This document shows, in pieces, positions 7,801 through 13,867 of a stretch of DNA of 13,892 nucleotides. The stretch is from an uncultured Opitutia bacterium (GTDB taxonomy: Bacteria; Verrucomicrobiota; Verrucomicrobiia; Opitutales; Opitutaceae): assembly GCA_937952235.1 (NCBI GenBank), contig CALFZM010000171.1, positions 1-13,892 of the forward strand, given 5' to 3'. The position numbers and the translations under genes were made by a program. The number at the start of each line of letters is the position of its first letter. The first letter of the stretch is position 1. Below the pieces are notes generated by a model that was not told the origin of the DNA, did not search any database, and saw nothing but the letters and a program-made list of their open reading frames with translations.

Positions 7801-8250
7801 ATGTCGAATCCCGCGCTGATCGAGAACGAACGCACGCTGCCCTTTGCCCGCGAGGAGGTGTTTCGCGCCTTCGCCGACCCCGGGCGGCTGGCCCGCTGGT
7901 GGGGCCCGGCCGGGTTCACCAATGAAATCCACGCCTTCGAGCTGCGTCCGGGCGGACGGTGGCGGCTCACCATGACGGCGCCCGACGGCACCCGGTTTGA
8001 AAACACCTCCCGGTTCGAGGAGATCGAGCCACCGGCGCGCATCGTCTACCGGCACGAAGATCCGGTGCACGCCTTTCGCATGTCGATCCGGCTCGAGCCC
8101 GCCGGCGAGCGGGCCACGCGCCTCACCTGGCGGATGGCGTTCGACGATCCCGAGGAAGCGCGCCGGGTGCGGGCGGTGGTGGCCGCCGCCAATGAGCAGA
8201 ATTTCGACCGGCTCCAGCAGCACCTCGCCAGCGATCCCTCTTCCGCATGA
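7801..8250 (+). CDS. SRPBCC/AHSA1-domain protein, single domain, 149 aa
   Basis: This is a START-like SRPBCC fold with a hydrophobic ligand cavity, of the Aha1-C-terminal-like (AHSA1, 'activator of Hsp90 ATPase homolog 1-like') type. Family signatures are ENERTLPFAREEVFRAFADP at the N-terminus, LARWWGPAGFTNEIHAFELRPGG (~31-53), GRWRLTMTAPDG, EIEPPARIVYRHED and the C-terminal helix EQNFDRLQQHL. In bacteria these proteins commonly sit next to ArsR-type repressors, but their ligands and roles are mostly unknown; the Hsp90 link comes from the eukaryotic domain. The gene starts 12 bp after the ArsR stop, and its TGA overlaps the next ATG (ATGA at 8247-8250), indicating translational coupling. No signal peptide is seen, so it should be cytoplasmic. 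Confidence 0.88.
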   Translation: MSNPALIENERTLPFAREEVFRAFADPGRLARWWGPAGFTNEIHAFELRPGGRWRLTMTAPDGTRFENTSRFEEIEPPARIVYRHEDPVHAFRMSIRLEPAGERATRLTWRMAFDDPEEARRVRAVVAAANEQNFDRLQQHLASDPSSA

Positions 8251-9230
8251 CATCCTCCGATCATCCCTCCCCCGAATCCGAACGAGAGATCGTGATCTCC
8301 CGCGACTTCGCCGCCCCGCGCGAGCTGGTCTGGGACGCCATGACTGACCCCAGGCACGTCGTGAAGTGGTGGGGACCGCGTGGATTCACGACCCAGATCG
8401 AGCACATGGACGTGCAGGTCGGGGGCACCTGGAAGCACACGATGACCGGTCCGGACGGCACGCGCTACCCCAACAAGAGCATCTTTCGCGAAGTGACGCG
8501 GCCGGAGCGGATCGTCTACACCCACGGTGGCGGGCGCGAGGACGGCCAGGGGGCTTCGTTCGTCGCGACGTGGCAGTTCGAGGCGCTGTCCGCCGACCGG
8601 ACCCGCGTGACCATCCGGATGGTCTTCGCGACCAGCGAGGCCCGCGACTTCGTCGTCCGCGAATACGGCGCGATCGAGGGCGGCAAGCAGACGCTCGAGC
8701 GGCTGGGCGAACACCTCGCCTACCAGCGCAGCGAACCCTTCGTGATCCGCCGCGAATTCGCCGCGCCCCGTGACCTGGTGTGGCGGGCGTGGACGGAGCG
8801 CGAGCACCTGTTGCGCTGGTTTGGCCCGAAGGCGTTCACCATGGAGCACGCGAGCCAGGACCTGCGACCCGGCGGCACGTTCCACTATCGCCTGCGGTCG
8901 CCCGAAGGCGCGGAGGTGTGGGGAAAGTTTGTCTATCGGGAGATCGTTCCGGCCGAGAAACTGGTGTGGGTCAGCTCGTTTTCGGACTCTGCGGGCGGCG
9001 TGACGCGTCATCCGTTCGCCTCGGATCGCTGGCCGCTGTACATGCTGGTGAGCGTCACCCTGACGGAGGAGGCAGGCCGGACGATCGTGACGCTGACCTC
9101 GCTGCCGCTCGATGCCGACGAAGAGGAGCGTCGCACCTACACCGCCACCTATCCGAGCCTCGGGCAGGGCTGGGGCGGCACCCTGGAACGACTGGCCGAG
9201 CGGCTGGAAGCCATGCGGCAGCCGGCCTGA
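8247..9230 (+). CDS. Tandem SRPBCC/AHSA1 protein, two domains, 327 aa
   Basis: Two SRPBCC domains are fused in one chain. Domain one (~12-155) opens with EIVISRDFAAPRELVWDAMTDP and contains VVKWWGPRGFTTQIEHMDVQVGG. Domain two (~165-325) opens with EPFVIRREFAAPRDLVWRAWTE and contains LLRWFGPKAFTMEHASQDLRPGG. The parallel openings show an internal duplication. Each domain ends in a helix (GGKQTLERLGEHLAY and GGTLERLAERLEAM) that would close the ligand cavity. With the preceding gene, the operon supplies three SRPBCC domains under one ArsR regulator. The start overlaps the upstream stop by 4 nt. It converges on the DksA-like gene with 36 bp between. It is probably cytoplasmic, with unknown ligand. 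Confidence 0.88.
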   Translation: MTSSDHPSPESEREIVISRDFAAPRELVWDAMTDPRHVVKWWGPRGFTTQIEHMDVQVGGTWKHTMTGPDGTRYPNKSIFREVTRPERIVYTHGGGREDGQGASFVATWQFEALSADRTRVTIRMVFATSEARDFVVREYGAIEGGKQTLERLGEHLAYQRSEPFVIRREFAAPRDLVWRAWTEREHLLRWFGPKAFTMEHASQDLRPGGTFHYRLRSPEGAEVWGKFVYREIVPAEKLVWVSSFSDSAGGVTRHPFASDRWPLYMLVSVTLTEEAGRTIVTLTSLPLDADEEERRTYTATYPSLGQGWGGTLERLAERLEAMRQPA

Positions 9231-9266
9231 GCCGGACCGTCGGTCCCGGCGGGGCTCCGCCCGGCG
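9231..9266. terminator. GC-rich dyads between convergent genes, possible terminator
   Basis: The 36 bp between two convergent genes hold overlapping GC dyads: GCCGG (9231-9235) against CCGGC (9246-9250), and GGCGG (9248-9252) against CCGCC (9257-9261). No T-run follows on either strand, so intrinsic termination is doubtful. The position alone suggests a bidirectional transcript end. Confidence 0.25.
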
Positions 9267-9893
9267 CTACGGCTTCGGCGACGGCTCGCCGCCGCCCTCG
9301 CCCGCAGGCTCCACCGCCTCCGTCGAAATCTCCTGGTTCACGGGTTCCTCCTCCTCCCCTTCCATGAGCGACTCCGGCGGGACCTTCCCCGTGCCGGGGA
9401 GCGTCGGCCGCGCGGTCCCGATCGAGCCCGGGCCCGGCAGGCGGAACTTCGCCACCACCCCCTGGCGCTCGAGCCGTTCCTCGGCTTCGCGACAGAACCG
9501 GCACCAGGGCACCGCGCGCAGCCGGGCGGCGGGGATCGGTTCGCCGGTTTCCTCGCACACGCCGTACCTGCCCGCGACCAGCCGCTCCAGCGCCGCCTCG
9601 ATTTCCCCGAGCGCGCCGGCTTCGCGCCCGAGCAGCCCCAGCAGCAGATCGTGATCGAATTCGTCCGTCGCGCTGTCGGCCACATGCATGCTGTGCGGCT
9701 CGATCGCGTCGGCCACATCGCGCCGCCGACGCTGCGCGTCCCCGGCCAGTCGATCCCGCAGGGCGAGCAGCGTGCGGAAGTGCCAGCTCCATTTCCGCGG
9801 AATGGCAGTACCCTTCACGTTGGCCTGCCCCCGGCCTCCCCGCCGCGCGGGCGTGCCCCGTGCGGCGTTCGTCTGCTTCGATTTCGCTTTCAT
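9267..9893 (-). CDS. DksA/TraR-family protein with reduced zinc site, 208 aa
   Basis: DksA/TraR proteins bind RNA polymerase in the secondary channel and tune initiation, often with ppGpp. The ATG at 9893 gives a Lys/Arg/Ala-rich N-terminal tail (~1-30). A helical coiled-coil region (~36-106) carries VADSATDEFDHDLL, resembling the acidic tip. The globular domain follows as YGVCEETGEPIPAARLRAVPW. The four canonical cysteine positions of CxxC-x17-CxxC read C113, T116, C134 and A137; C131 is an extra cysteine off register. This C-T-C-A pattern matches my recollection of Pseudomonas DksA2, a zinc-independent DksA paralog. The Glu/Pro-rich tail (~170-208) is unusual for DksA and may be disordered. 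A possible -10 box TATGCT (9905-9900) lies 6 nt before the ATG, which would give a leaderless transcript. It diverges from the small gene at 10103. Confidence 0.85.
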   Translation of the reverse strand: MKAKSKQTNAARGTPARRGGRGQANVKGTAIPRKWSWHFRTLLALRDRLAGDAQRRRRDVADAIEPHSMHVADSATDEFDHDLLLGLLGREAGALGEIEAALERLVAGRYGVCEETGEPIPAARLRAVPWCRFCREAEERLERQGVVAKFRLPGPGSIGTARPTLPGTGKVPPESLMEGEEEEPVNQEISTEAVEPAGEGGGEPSPKP

Positions 9894-10102
9894 GGCCGGA
9901 GCATAGCGCAACGCGGGGGAAAGCCTTGGCGGAATTTGGCCAAGGCTCCGCGCCGCTTGCGTCGACGGGACGCGGGACGTCCCGGGCGACCGGGCGGGTT
10001 GCCCCCGCCTCGCCAATCGGCGCGGCGCGTTGGCCAAAAGGCGCGGAGCAGGTTAAGATGTCGCGATTAGGTTGGGCTGTCATTCGAACCCCCACGCCCG
10101 CC
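9894..10102. promoter_or_regulatory. Divergent promoter region with dyads
   Basis: This 209-bp region separates the DksA-like gene (-) from the small gene (+). AGCCTTGGC (9922-9930) and GCCAAGGCT (9939-9947) are a perfect 9-bp inverted repeat around an 8-nt loop, just upstream of the TATGCT box at 9905-9900 on the minus strand, where a -35 region or operator would sit. The palindrome TTGGCCAA occurs twice (9936-9943 and 10030-10037). A 12-nt palindrome lies at 9973-9984, and a 6-bp GC stem pairs 9993-9998 with 10004-10009. On the plus strand TTGGCC (10030-10035) and TAAGAT (10054-10059), 18 nt apart, make a reasonable promoter for the small gene. Confidence 0.4.
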
Positions 10103-10360
10103 ATGAAAGCCTCGCCGAAAGCCCCCCGCGTTCCCCGCATCCGGCGCGACACGTACACCGAACAGGATGTCTGCAATTACGCCCATCATCTCTGGATCCA
10201 GAGCGGCATGTCGTTCGACGGCGACCCTTGGGCGGAGGCGCGGGCGTGCCTGGCCGCACACTTGCGCCCGGCGCGGGAGCCGGCCGCGGTGGCACGCTGG
10301 CAGTCGCCGCGACCGCGACGCGGCAGCGGACTGGCCGAGATCCGGACGCTCGAAGAGTGA
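10103..10360 (+). CDS. Small DUF2934-like protein, 85 aa
   Basis: The ATG at 10103 gives MKASPKAPRVPRIRRDTY, then TEQDVCNYAHHLWIQSG and GDPWAEARACLAAHL, and a basic Pro/Arg-rich tail ending LEE. The central helix-turn-helix-sized segment (YAHHLW..SG....DPWAEA) resembles DUF2934 proteins, which are short, of unknown function, and read I...AY.LWE..G.P.....DW..AE. No membrane segment or signal peptide is seen. The start is uncertain: an in-frame ATG at 10058 (MSRLGWAVIRTPTPA...) has a GGAG nine bases upstream (10045-10048), whereas 10103 has no Shine-Dalgarno. I prefer 10103 because the extra 15 residues look unlike the family and 10058 overlaps the best -10 box. It diverges from the DksA-like gene and converges with the ROK gene. 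Confidence 0.65.
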   Translation: MKASPKAPRVPRIRRDTYTEQDVCNYAHHLWIQSGMSFDGDPWAEARACLAAHLRPAREPAAVARWQSPRPRRGSGLAEIRTLEE

Positions 10361-10483
10361 GGAACGCGAGCTGTCCGGCGAGCGGACCCACTGATCCGAC
10401 GCGCGCAGCCACTGGGGCGCCTCGAAACGACGGGCTCAAGAAAGGCATCGAGCCTACCGGGGGCTGCGCTCCGCCGCAACCGC

Positions 10484-10503
10484 GGCGCTGACGAAGCAGC
10501 GCC
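10484..10503. terminator. Hairpin downstream of the ROK gene, weak terminator candidate
   Basis: GGCGCTG (10484-10490) and CAGCGCC (10497-10503) are exact complements around a 6-nt loop (CTTCGT on the minus strand). It lies 15 bp past the ROK stop. A weaker GGCTC/GAGCC stem follows at 10433-10437 and 10450-10454. There is no U-tract, so rho-dependent ending or mRNA protection is as likely as intrinsic termination. Confidence 0.3.
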
Positions 10504-10518
10504 CTCCGATGAATCCGC

Positions 10519-11466
10519 CTAAGGATCGAGCGATTCCTGGCGCGCCGGGCGTCGGGTCTCCGGCACCGAGGCGGCGACCGCGAGGGCCGCGTAATCGCCC
10601 AAAGCGTCCCCGAGGCGGGCCGGCACCACGCGGCAAACCTTCCGGGCGAGCGGAATGGCTTCGCGGGCCAGTTCGCGGCGGGCTTCGGGCCACAGCCACC
10701 GCTGCTGCCGGGCGAAGATGCTGCCGATCACGATCACCTCGGGGTTGAGCACGTCGACCAGGACCGCGAGGCCGCGGCCGAGTTCGCGGGCGGTTCGCGC
10801 CACCACGCGCCGGGCCGCGACCTCCCCGGCAGCGGCCGCGGCGAAGACGGCGTGCGCGGGGCGGCGGCGCGTATCCGCCCGGCTGATGCCACCGCCGCTG
10901 CAGAAGCCCTCGAACGAGCCCGCCTTGCCGAACCCCACCGGCCCGCGTTCGCGCAGCCGCACGTGGCCGACCTCGCCCGCCAGGTCGTTGGTTCCCGAAT
11001 ACAACCGCCCGTCGAGAATCAGGCCCGCGCCCATTCCGGTGCCGAACGTGAGGAAAATCACATTGCGGGCGCCGCGCGCCGCGCCCCAGCGCCACTCGGC
11101 GAGCGCGCAGGCGTTGGCGTCGTTCTGCAGCGCGACCGGCAGCGCCAGGCGGCGGCCCAGTTCGCGGCAGACCGCGACGCGCTTCCATCCCGGCAGATTC
11201 GGCGGACCGAGCACGAGGCCCCGGGCGGAGTCGAGCGGGCCGCCGCAACTAACCCCGCCGGCGCGGATGTCGTCGGTCGTCAGCGCATGGCGCTCGAGCA
11301 GGGTCCGGGCAGAGCGGGCGAGCGCGTCGATCACGCGCGCCGGCCCCCGGTGATCGGCGGTCGCAAACGCCTCCCTCCCCAGGATGACAGGCCGGCGGGC
11401 ATGTTCGCGTCCGAGCACGACTGCGCACTTCGTTCCGCCGATGTCGAAGCCAAGGAGGTGTGCCAT
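10519..11466 (-). CDS. ROK-family sugar kinase, 315 aa
   Basis: This is probably a cytoplasmic ATP-dependent sugar kinase (glucokinase, fructokinase or N-acetyl-sugar kinase type). The ATG at 11466 gives MAHLLGFDIGGTKCAVVLG with the N-terminal phosphate loop DIGGTK (8-13). GVSCGGPLDS (71-80) and NDANACALAEWRWG (115-128, catalytic Asp116) follow. FLTFGTGMGAGLILDG (138-153) is the second phosphate-binding region, and GEVGH (164-168) carries the ROK sugar-contacting Glu and His. The usual zinc motif CxCGxxGCxE is absent: the region reads RGPVGFGKAGSFEGFCSGGG (174-193), with only one Cys. I recall this zinc-less form in Verrucomicrobiota ROK proteins. No N-terminal helix-turn-helix is present, so it is a kinase rather than a NagC/XylR-type repressor. 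In-frame upstream codons run through a strong terminator-like hairpin and are not credible coding. Confidence 0.9.
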   Translation of the reverse strand: MAHLLGFDIGGTKCAVVLGREHARRPVILGREAFATADHRGPARVIDALARSARTLLERHALTTDDIRAGGVSCGGPLDSARGLVLGPPNLPGWKRVAVCRELGRRLALPVALQNDANACALAEWRWGAARGARNVIFLTFGTGMGAGLILDGRLYSGTNDLAGEVGHVRLRERGPVGFGKAGSFEGFCSGGGISRADTRRRPAHAVFAAAAAGEVAARRVVARTARELGRGLAVLVDVLNPEVIVIGSIFARQQRWLWPEARRELAREAIPLARKVCRVVPARLGDALGDYAALAVAASVPETRRPARQESLDP

Positions 11467-11541
11467 CGCGGCATGCAGGGATGCCGACGCGAAATTGGCA
11501 ACGCCCGGATGGCGCGGGCGGGCACCCGGTCCGACAGACGC

Positions 11542-11628
11542 AAAAAAAAGAGGGGATCCGGCTCCTCCCCGGACCATGCCGGGCGAAACTTTCGCCCGAC
11601 TACGGCCCGCGGAAAAGCGGATCCCCTC
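11542..11628 (-). terminator. Long rod-like hairpin with eight U: terminator or attenuator
   Basis: On the minus strand, GAGGGGATCCG (11628-11618) pairs perfectly with CGGATCCCCTC (11560-11550) over 11 bp, immediately followed by eight T (11549-11542). Inside, 11616-11604 can pair with 11575-11563 in 12 of 13 positions counting wobbles, and GGGCGAA/TTCGCCC near 11581-11597 caps the rod. It fits intrinsic termination of transcripts running from the gene at 12358-11813, whose stop is 185 bp upstream. Since the U-run ends 75 bp before the ROK start, it could also act as an attenuator in a ROK leader. Confidence 0.75.
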
Positions 11629-11660
11629 AGCAGCCTGCCTCAGCGAGCGAGTCAGCGGGA

Positions 11661-11729
11661 TCAAGCCGCCCGTCCCCAGGCGGCTGACGTGCGACGGACC
11701 GGTCCGCAGCGGCTTGAGGACAAGCCGCT
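11661..11729 (-). other. Cluster of stem-loops upstream of the ROK terminator
   Basis: Reading the minus strand, AGCGGCTTG (11729-11721) pairs perfectly with CAAGCCGCT (11716-11708) around a TCCT loop. A 12-nt palindrome CGGACCGGTCCG follows (11706-11695). AGCCGCC (11685-11679) then pairs with GGCGGCT (11670-11664). Bases 11716-11709 can alternatively pair with 11669-11662 (8 bp), which would disrupt both flanking stems. Such mutually exclusive stems ahead of a terminator are typical of leader RNAs. The area might also be just the structured 3' UTR of the upstream gene. I do not recognise a known RNA family. Confidence 0.4.
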
Positions 11730-11812
11730 CCACCTTTCCGTGCGGCCGTTCTCAGGGCTGATTTGAAGACCCACGGCATGAGTCCGGCCCAGGCCAACTG
11801 CATCGTTCCAAC

Positions 11813-12358
11813 TCAGGCGTCGCGCCCATCCGGGCGGCGCGGCAGGGCCGGCAGCAGTTCGCTGCGGACAATGTCGTCGCACATCCGGTTCAGCGCGCCG
11901 GACGCCGCTTCATCGAAGGAGCGGGCCAGGCCCCATCGGCCGGAACCCATCCAGTGGAAGGCGGTGTCGTGATAGATGCCGAGGTGCTTGGTGCCGCGCG
12001 GCGTCTGCAGGCTGGCCGTAAGCGTGCAATTGATCGCACCGGTGCGCTGCATGCGCCACTCCATGAGGTTGATCGTTAGGAGGTGCGGCACCTTGGCGGG
12101 ATCGTCCACGAAGCGGACTTCCTCGACGTCGCCGGCATAGCCCCGGCGCACGAGGAGTTCGCGCACCGCGTCGACAAACATCTCGGAGATGCGGTCGTCC
12201 ACCAGGAGATTCCAGGTGGGCGGGACGTTGACGTAGACATCGAGCTTCGGGCGCTGCGGATCGGCTGACGCCGCGAAACTGGCGGAAGCGGCTAGGCAGA
12301 ACAAGACGCCCGCACGCCAGAAATTTCGGATCCAGTTTGAGGATTTCAACATGATCAT
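11813..12358 (-). CDS. Small exported protein of unknown function, 181 aa
   Basis: The ATG at 12358 (MIMLKSSNWIRNFWR) opens a typical signal peptide: basic start, hydrophobic AGVLFCLAASASFAA (16-30), and cleavage likely near residue 31. An alternative ATG two codons later (12352) would serve equally well. The Cys at 21 is not in a lipobox (preceded by LF), so it is probably periplasmic rather than a lipoprotein. The mature part begins RPKLDVYVNVPPTWNLLVDD and continues with VEEVRFVDDPAKVPHLLTINLMEWRM, then CTLTASLQTPRGTKHLGIYH. This alternating-strand pattern ends in a helix (SFDEAASGALNRMCDDIV) and loosely recalls LptE-like or DUF4136-like envelope proteins; I would not assign it. It is divergent from the M20 peptidase gene. 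The structured terminator at 11542-11628 probably ends its transcript. Confidence 0.75.
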   Translation of the reverse strand: MIMLKSSNWIRNFWRAGVLFCLAASASFAASADPQRPKLDVYVNVPPTWNLLVDDRISEMFVDAVRELLVRRGYAGDVEEVRFVDDPAKVPHLLTINLMEWRMQRTGAINCTLTASLQTPRGTKHLGIYHDTAFHWMGSGRWGLARSFDEAASGALNRMCDDIVRSELLPALPRRPDGRDA

Positions 12359-12682
12359 GGCAGGAGGAACTTGTCGGCGGCGCTGAAGGGGGTCCCGGGC
12401 GGCCGCCGCCGCTCCGCTGCCGGGCCCTGTTTTGAACGGACCGGTCGGGGACCGGCCTCATGGTTCTGACACTGCAAGGTACGTTCCAGTTCGCCGGCGC
12501 GATGCAAAGCGCCGCACGGGAACCGATCGCAAACAACCGACGCATTCAGCGCGTGTCGCATTGTCGCACCGGCTGCCCCCGCCTGCGTCACGCCAGCGCG
12601 GCGACGGTCGAAGGGCCGACGTCGGCTTGCGGCGAACGTTTTCGCAGTGACCCGCGGCCTTCGGCGCCCACACTCCGCCGCC
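12359..12682. promoter_or_regulatory. 324-bp divergent intergenic region
   Basis: This lies between the exported-protein gene (-) and the M20 peptidase gene (+), so it must hold both promoters, but I could not identify convincing -35/-10 pairs. It contains CCGGTC (12441-12446) pairing with GACCGG (12450-12455), a 12-nt palindrome GCCGACGTCGGC (12615-12626) and GCGAA/TTCGC at 12632-12645. An AGGAGG at 12362-12367 on the plus strand has no suitable start codon behind it. No small gene is convincing. Confidence 0.4.
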
Positions 12683-13867
12683 ATGCTCCTTCCCGCCTCG
12701 ATTGCCGCCCTGCCCGCGCGCACGCCCGAGTTTGGGCGCACACTCGTGGACTGGGCCGGAATCAATTCCGGTTCGGGTCATCGCGCCGGCCTGGACCGGA
12801 TGCGAGCGGTGTTGAAGACAGCCTATTCCGCTTTCCCGGGCGCGCAAATCGACGAGCCCGAATGCCCAGGCACCGCCGCCGCCCTCCGCGTTCGGATGCG
12901 ACCGGAGGCGCCCGTGCGGATCCTGCTCAACGGTCACTTCGACACGGTGTACGAGGCGGACGATCCGTTTCAGTCCTGTCGCTGGCTCGATGCGGAGCGG
13001 CTCAACGGGCCGGGCGTGACGGACATGAAAGGCGGCCTTCTCACGATGCTGGCGGCCCTCCAGGCGTTCGAAGCGACCGCCGAGGCCGGCCGCATCGGTT
13101 GGGAAGTGCTGCTCACGCCGGACGAAGAGACCGGCTCGCACGGCAGCCGCGCCCTGCTCGCGGAGGCCGCGCGGACGAACCACTTCGGCCTCGTGTTCGA
13201 ACCGGCGCGCCCCAATGGCGACCTCGTCCATTCGCGCAAGGGCACCGGTGGCGTGGTCGCGACGTGCCACGGCCGGGCGTCGCACGCCGCAAAGGTGCCG
13301 AACGACGGCCGCAACGCGATCCTCGGGCTGGCGGAATTCCTGCTCGCGGCCACTCGCATCCCGGACGACCTGCGCGGCGTGCTCGTCAACGTCGGCAACA
13401 TCCGCGGCGGCGGCCCGGCCACCAATGTGGTGCCCGACCTGGCGTCAGCCGAACTCGACCTGCGGGTGACGCAGGCGACGGACCAGCCGGCGCTCGTCGC
13501 ACGGCTCGAGCAACTGGCGGGCGCCATCAACGCCCGCGAGGGCTTCCGGCTGGAACTCAAGATCTGGTTCAACCGGCCGCCGAAGGAGTGTCGTCCGCTC
13601 GAGGAGAAAATCTTCGCGGCGTGGCAGCAGTCCGCCGCGGCGGCGGGCGTGCCGCCTTTCTCCTGGGTGCACACCGGTGGCGCATCCGATGGCAACTTCC
13701 TCGGGGCGGCGGGACTTCCCTGCCTCGACGGCCTTGGCCCGCTCGGCGACCACCTCCACAGCAGCCGCGAGACGTTGGTCGTGCCCACCGTGGCGAGCCG
13801 GGCGCAGCTCACGGCGCTGTTCCTTCACCGGCTCGCCCGCGGCGAACTCACCCTCGACCTGCCCTGA
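12683..13867 (+). CDS. M20-family metallopeptidase, glutamate carboxypeptidase-like, 394 aa
   Basis: This is a di-zinc hydrolase of the M20A type that releases C-terminal amino acids or deacylates N-acyl amino acids. It aligns from memory with Pseudomonas carboxypeptidase G2 through its metal site: H85 (NGHFDTVY), bridging D114 (GPGVTDMKGG), catalytic E148 and ligand E149 (TPDEETGSHGSR), E173 (FEPARP) and H359 (GDHLHSS). The dimerisation lid lies at ~185-300 (SRKGTGGVVATCHGRASHAA, GGGPATNVVPDL). TGGASDGNFL (331-340) matches the substrate-binding loop. I chose the ATG at 12683 (MLLPASIAAL); an upstream in-frame start at 12647 adds 12 residues not expected in the family. No signal peptide is visible, so it is probably cytoplasmic. 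Length is normal and all metal ligands are present. The exact substrate is unknown; nothing ties it to the distant gltS. Confidence 0.9.
   Translation: MLLPASIAALPARTPEFGRTLVDWAGINSGSGHRAGLDRMRAVLKTAYSAFPGAQIDEPECPGTAAALRVRMRPEAPVRILLNGHFDTVYEADDPFQSCRWLDAERLNGPGVTDMKGGLLTMLAALQAFEATAEAGRIGWEVLLTPDEETGSHGSRALLAEAARTNHFGLVFEPARPNGDLVHSRKGTGGVVATCHGRASHAAKVPNDGRNAILGLAEFLLAATRIPDDLRGVLVNVGNIRGGGPATNVVPDLASAELDLRVTQATDQPALVARLEQLAGAINAREGFRLELKIWFNRPPKECRPLEEKIFAAWQQSAAAAGVPPFSWVHTGGASDGNFLGAAGLPCLDGLGPLGDHLHSSRETLVVPTVASRAQLTALFLHRLARGELTLDLP

Noticed and set aside
11467..11733. N-terminal extension of the ROK kinase to 11733, or a gene on the plus strand there (10852-11766)
   Set aside because: The extension would translate a terminator hairpin and its U-tract. 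The plus-strand frame is the antisense shadow of the ROK gene.
12362..12371. AGGAGG on the plus strand as a ribosome binding site for a small gene
   Set aside because: The only following start (TTG three bases on) is too close and gives no plausible protein.
9973..12626. Three perfect 12-nt palindromes (9973-9984, 11695-11706, 12615-12626) as a shared regulatory site
   Set aside because: The three sequences differ, and at this GC content several 12-nt palindromes are expected by chance in a window this long.
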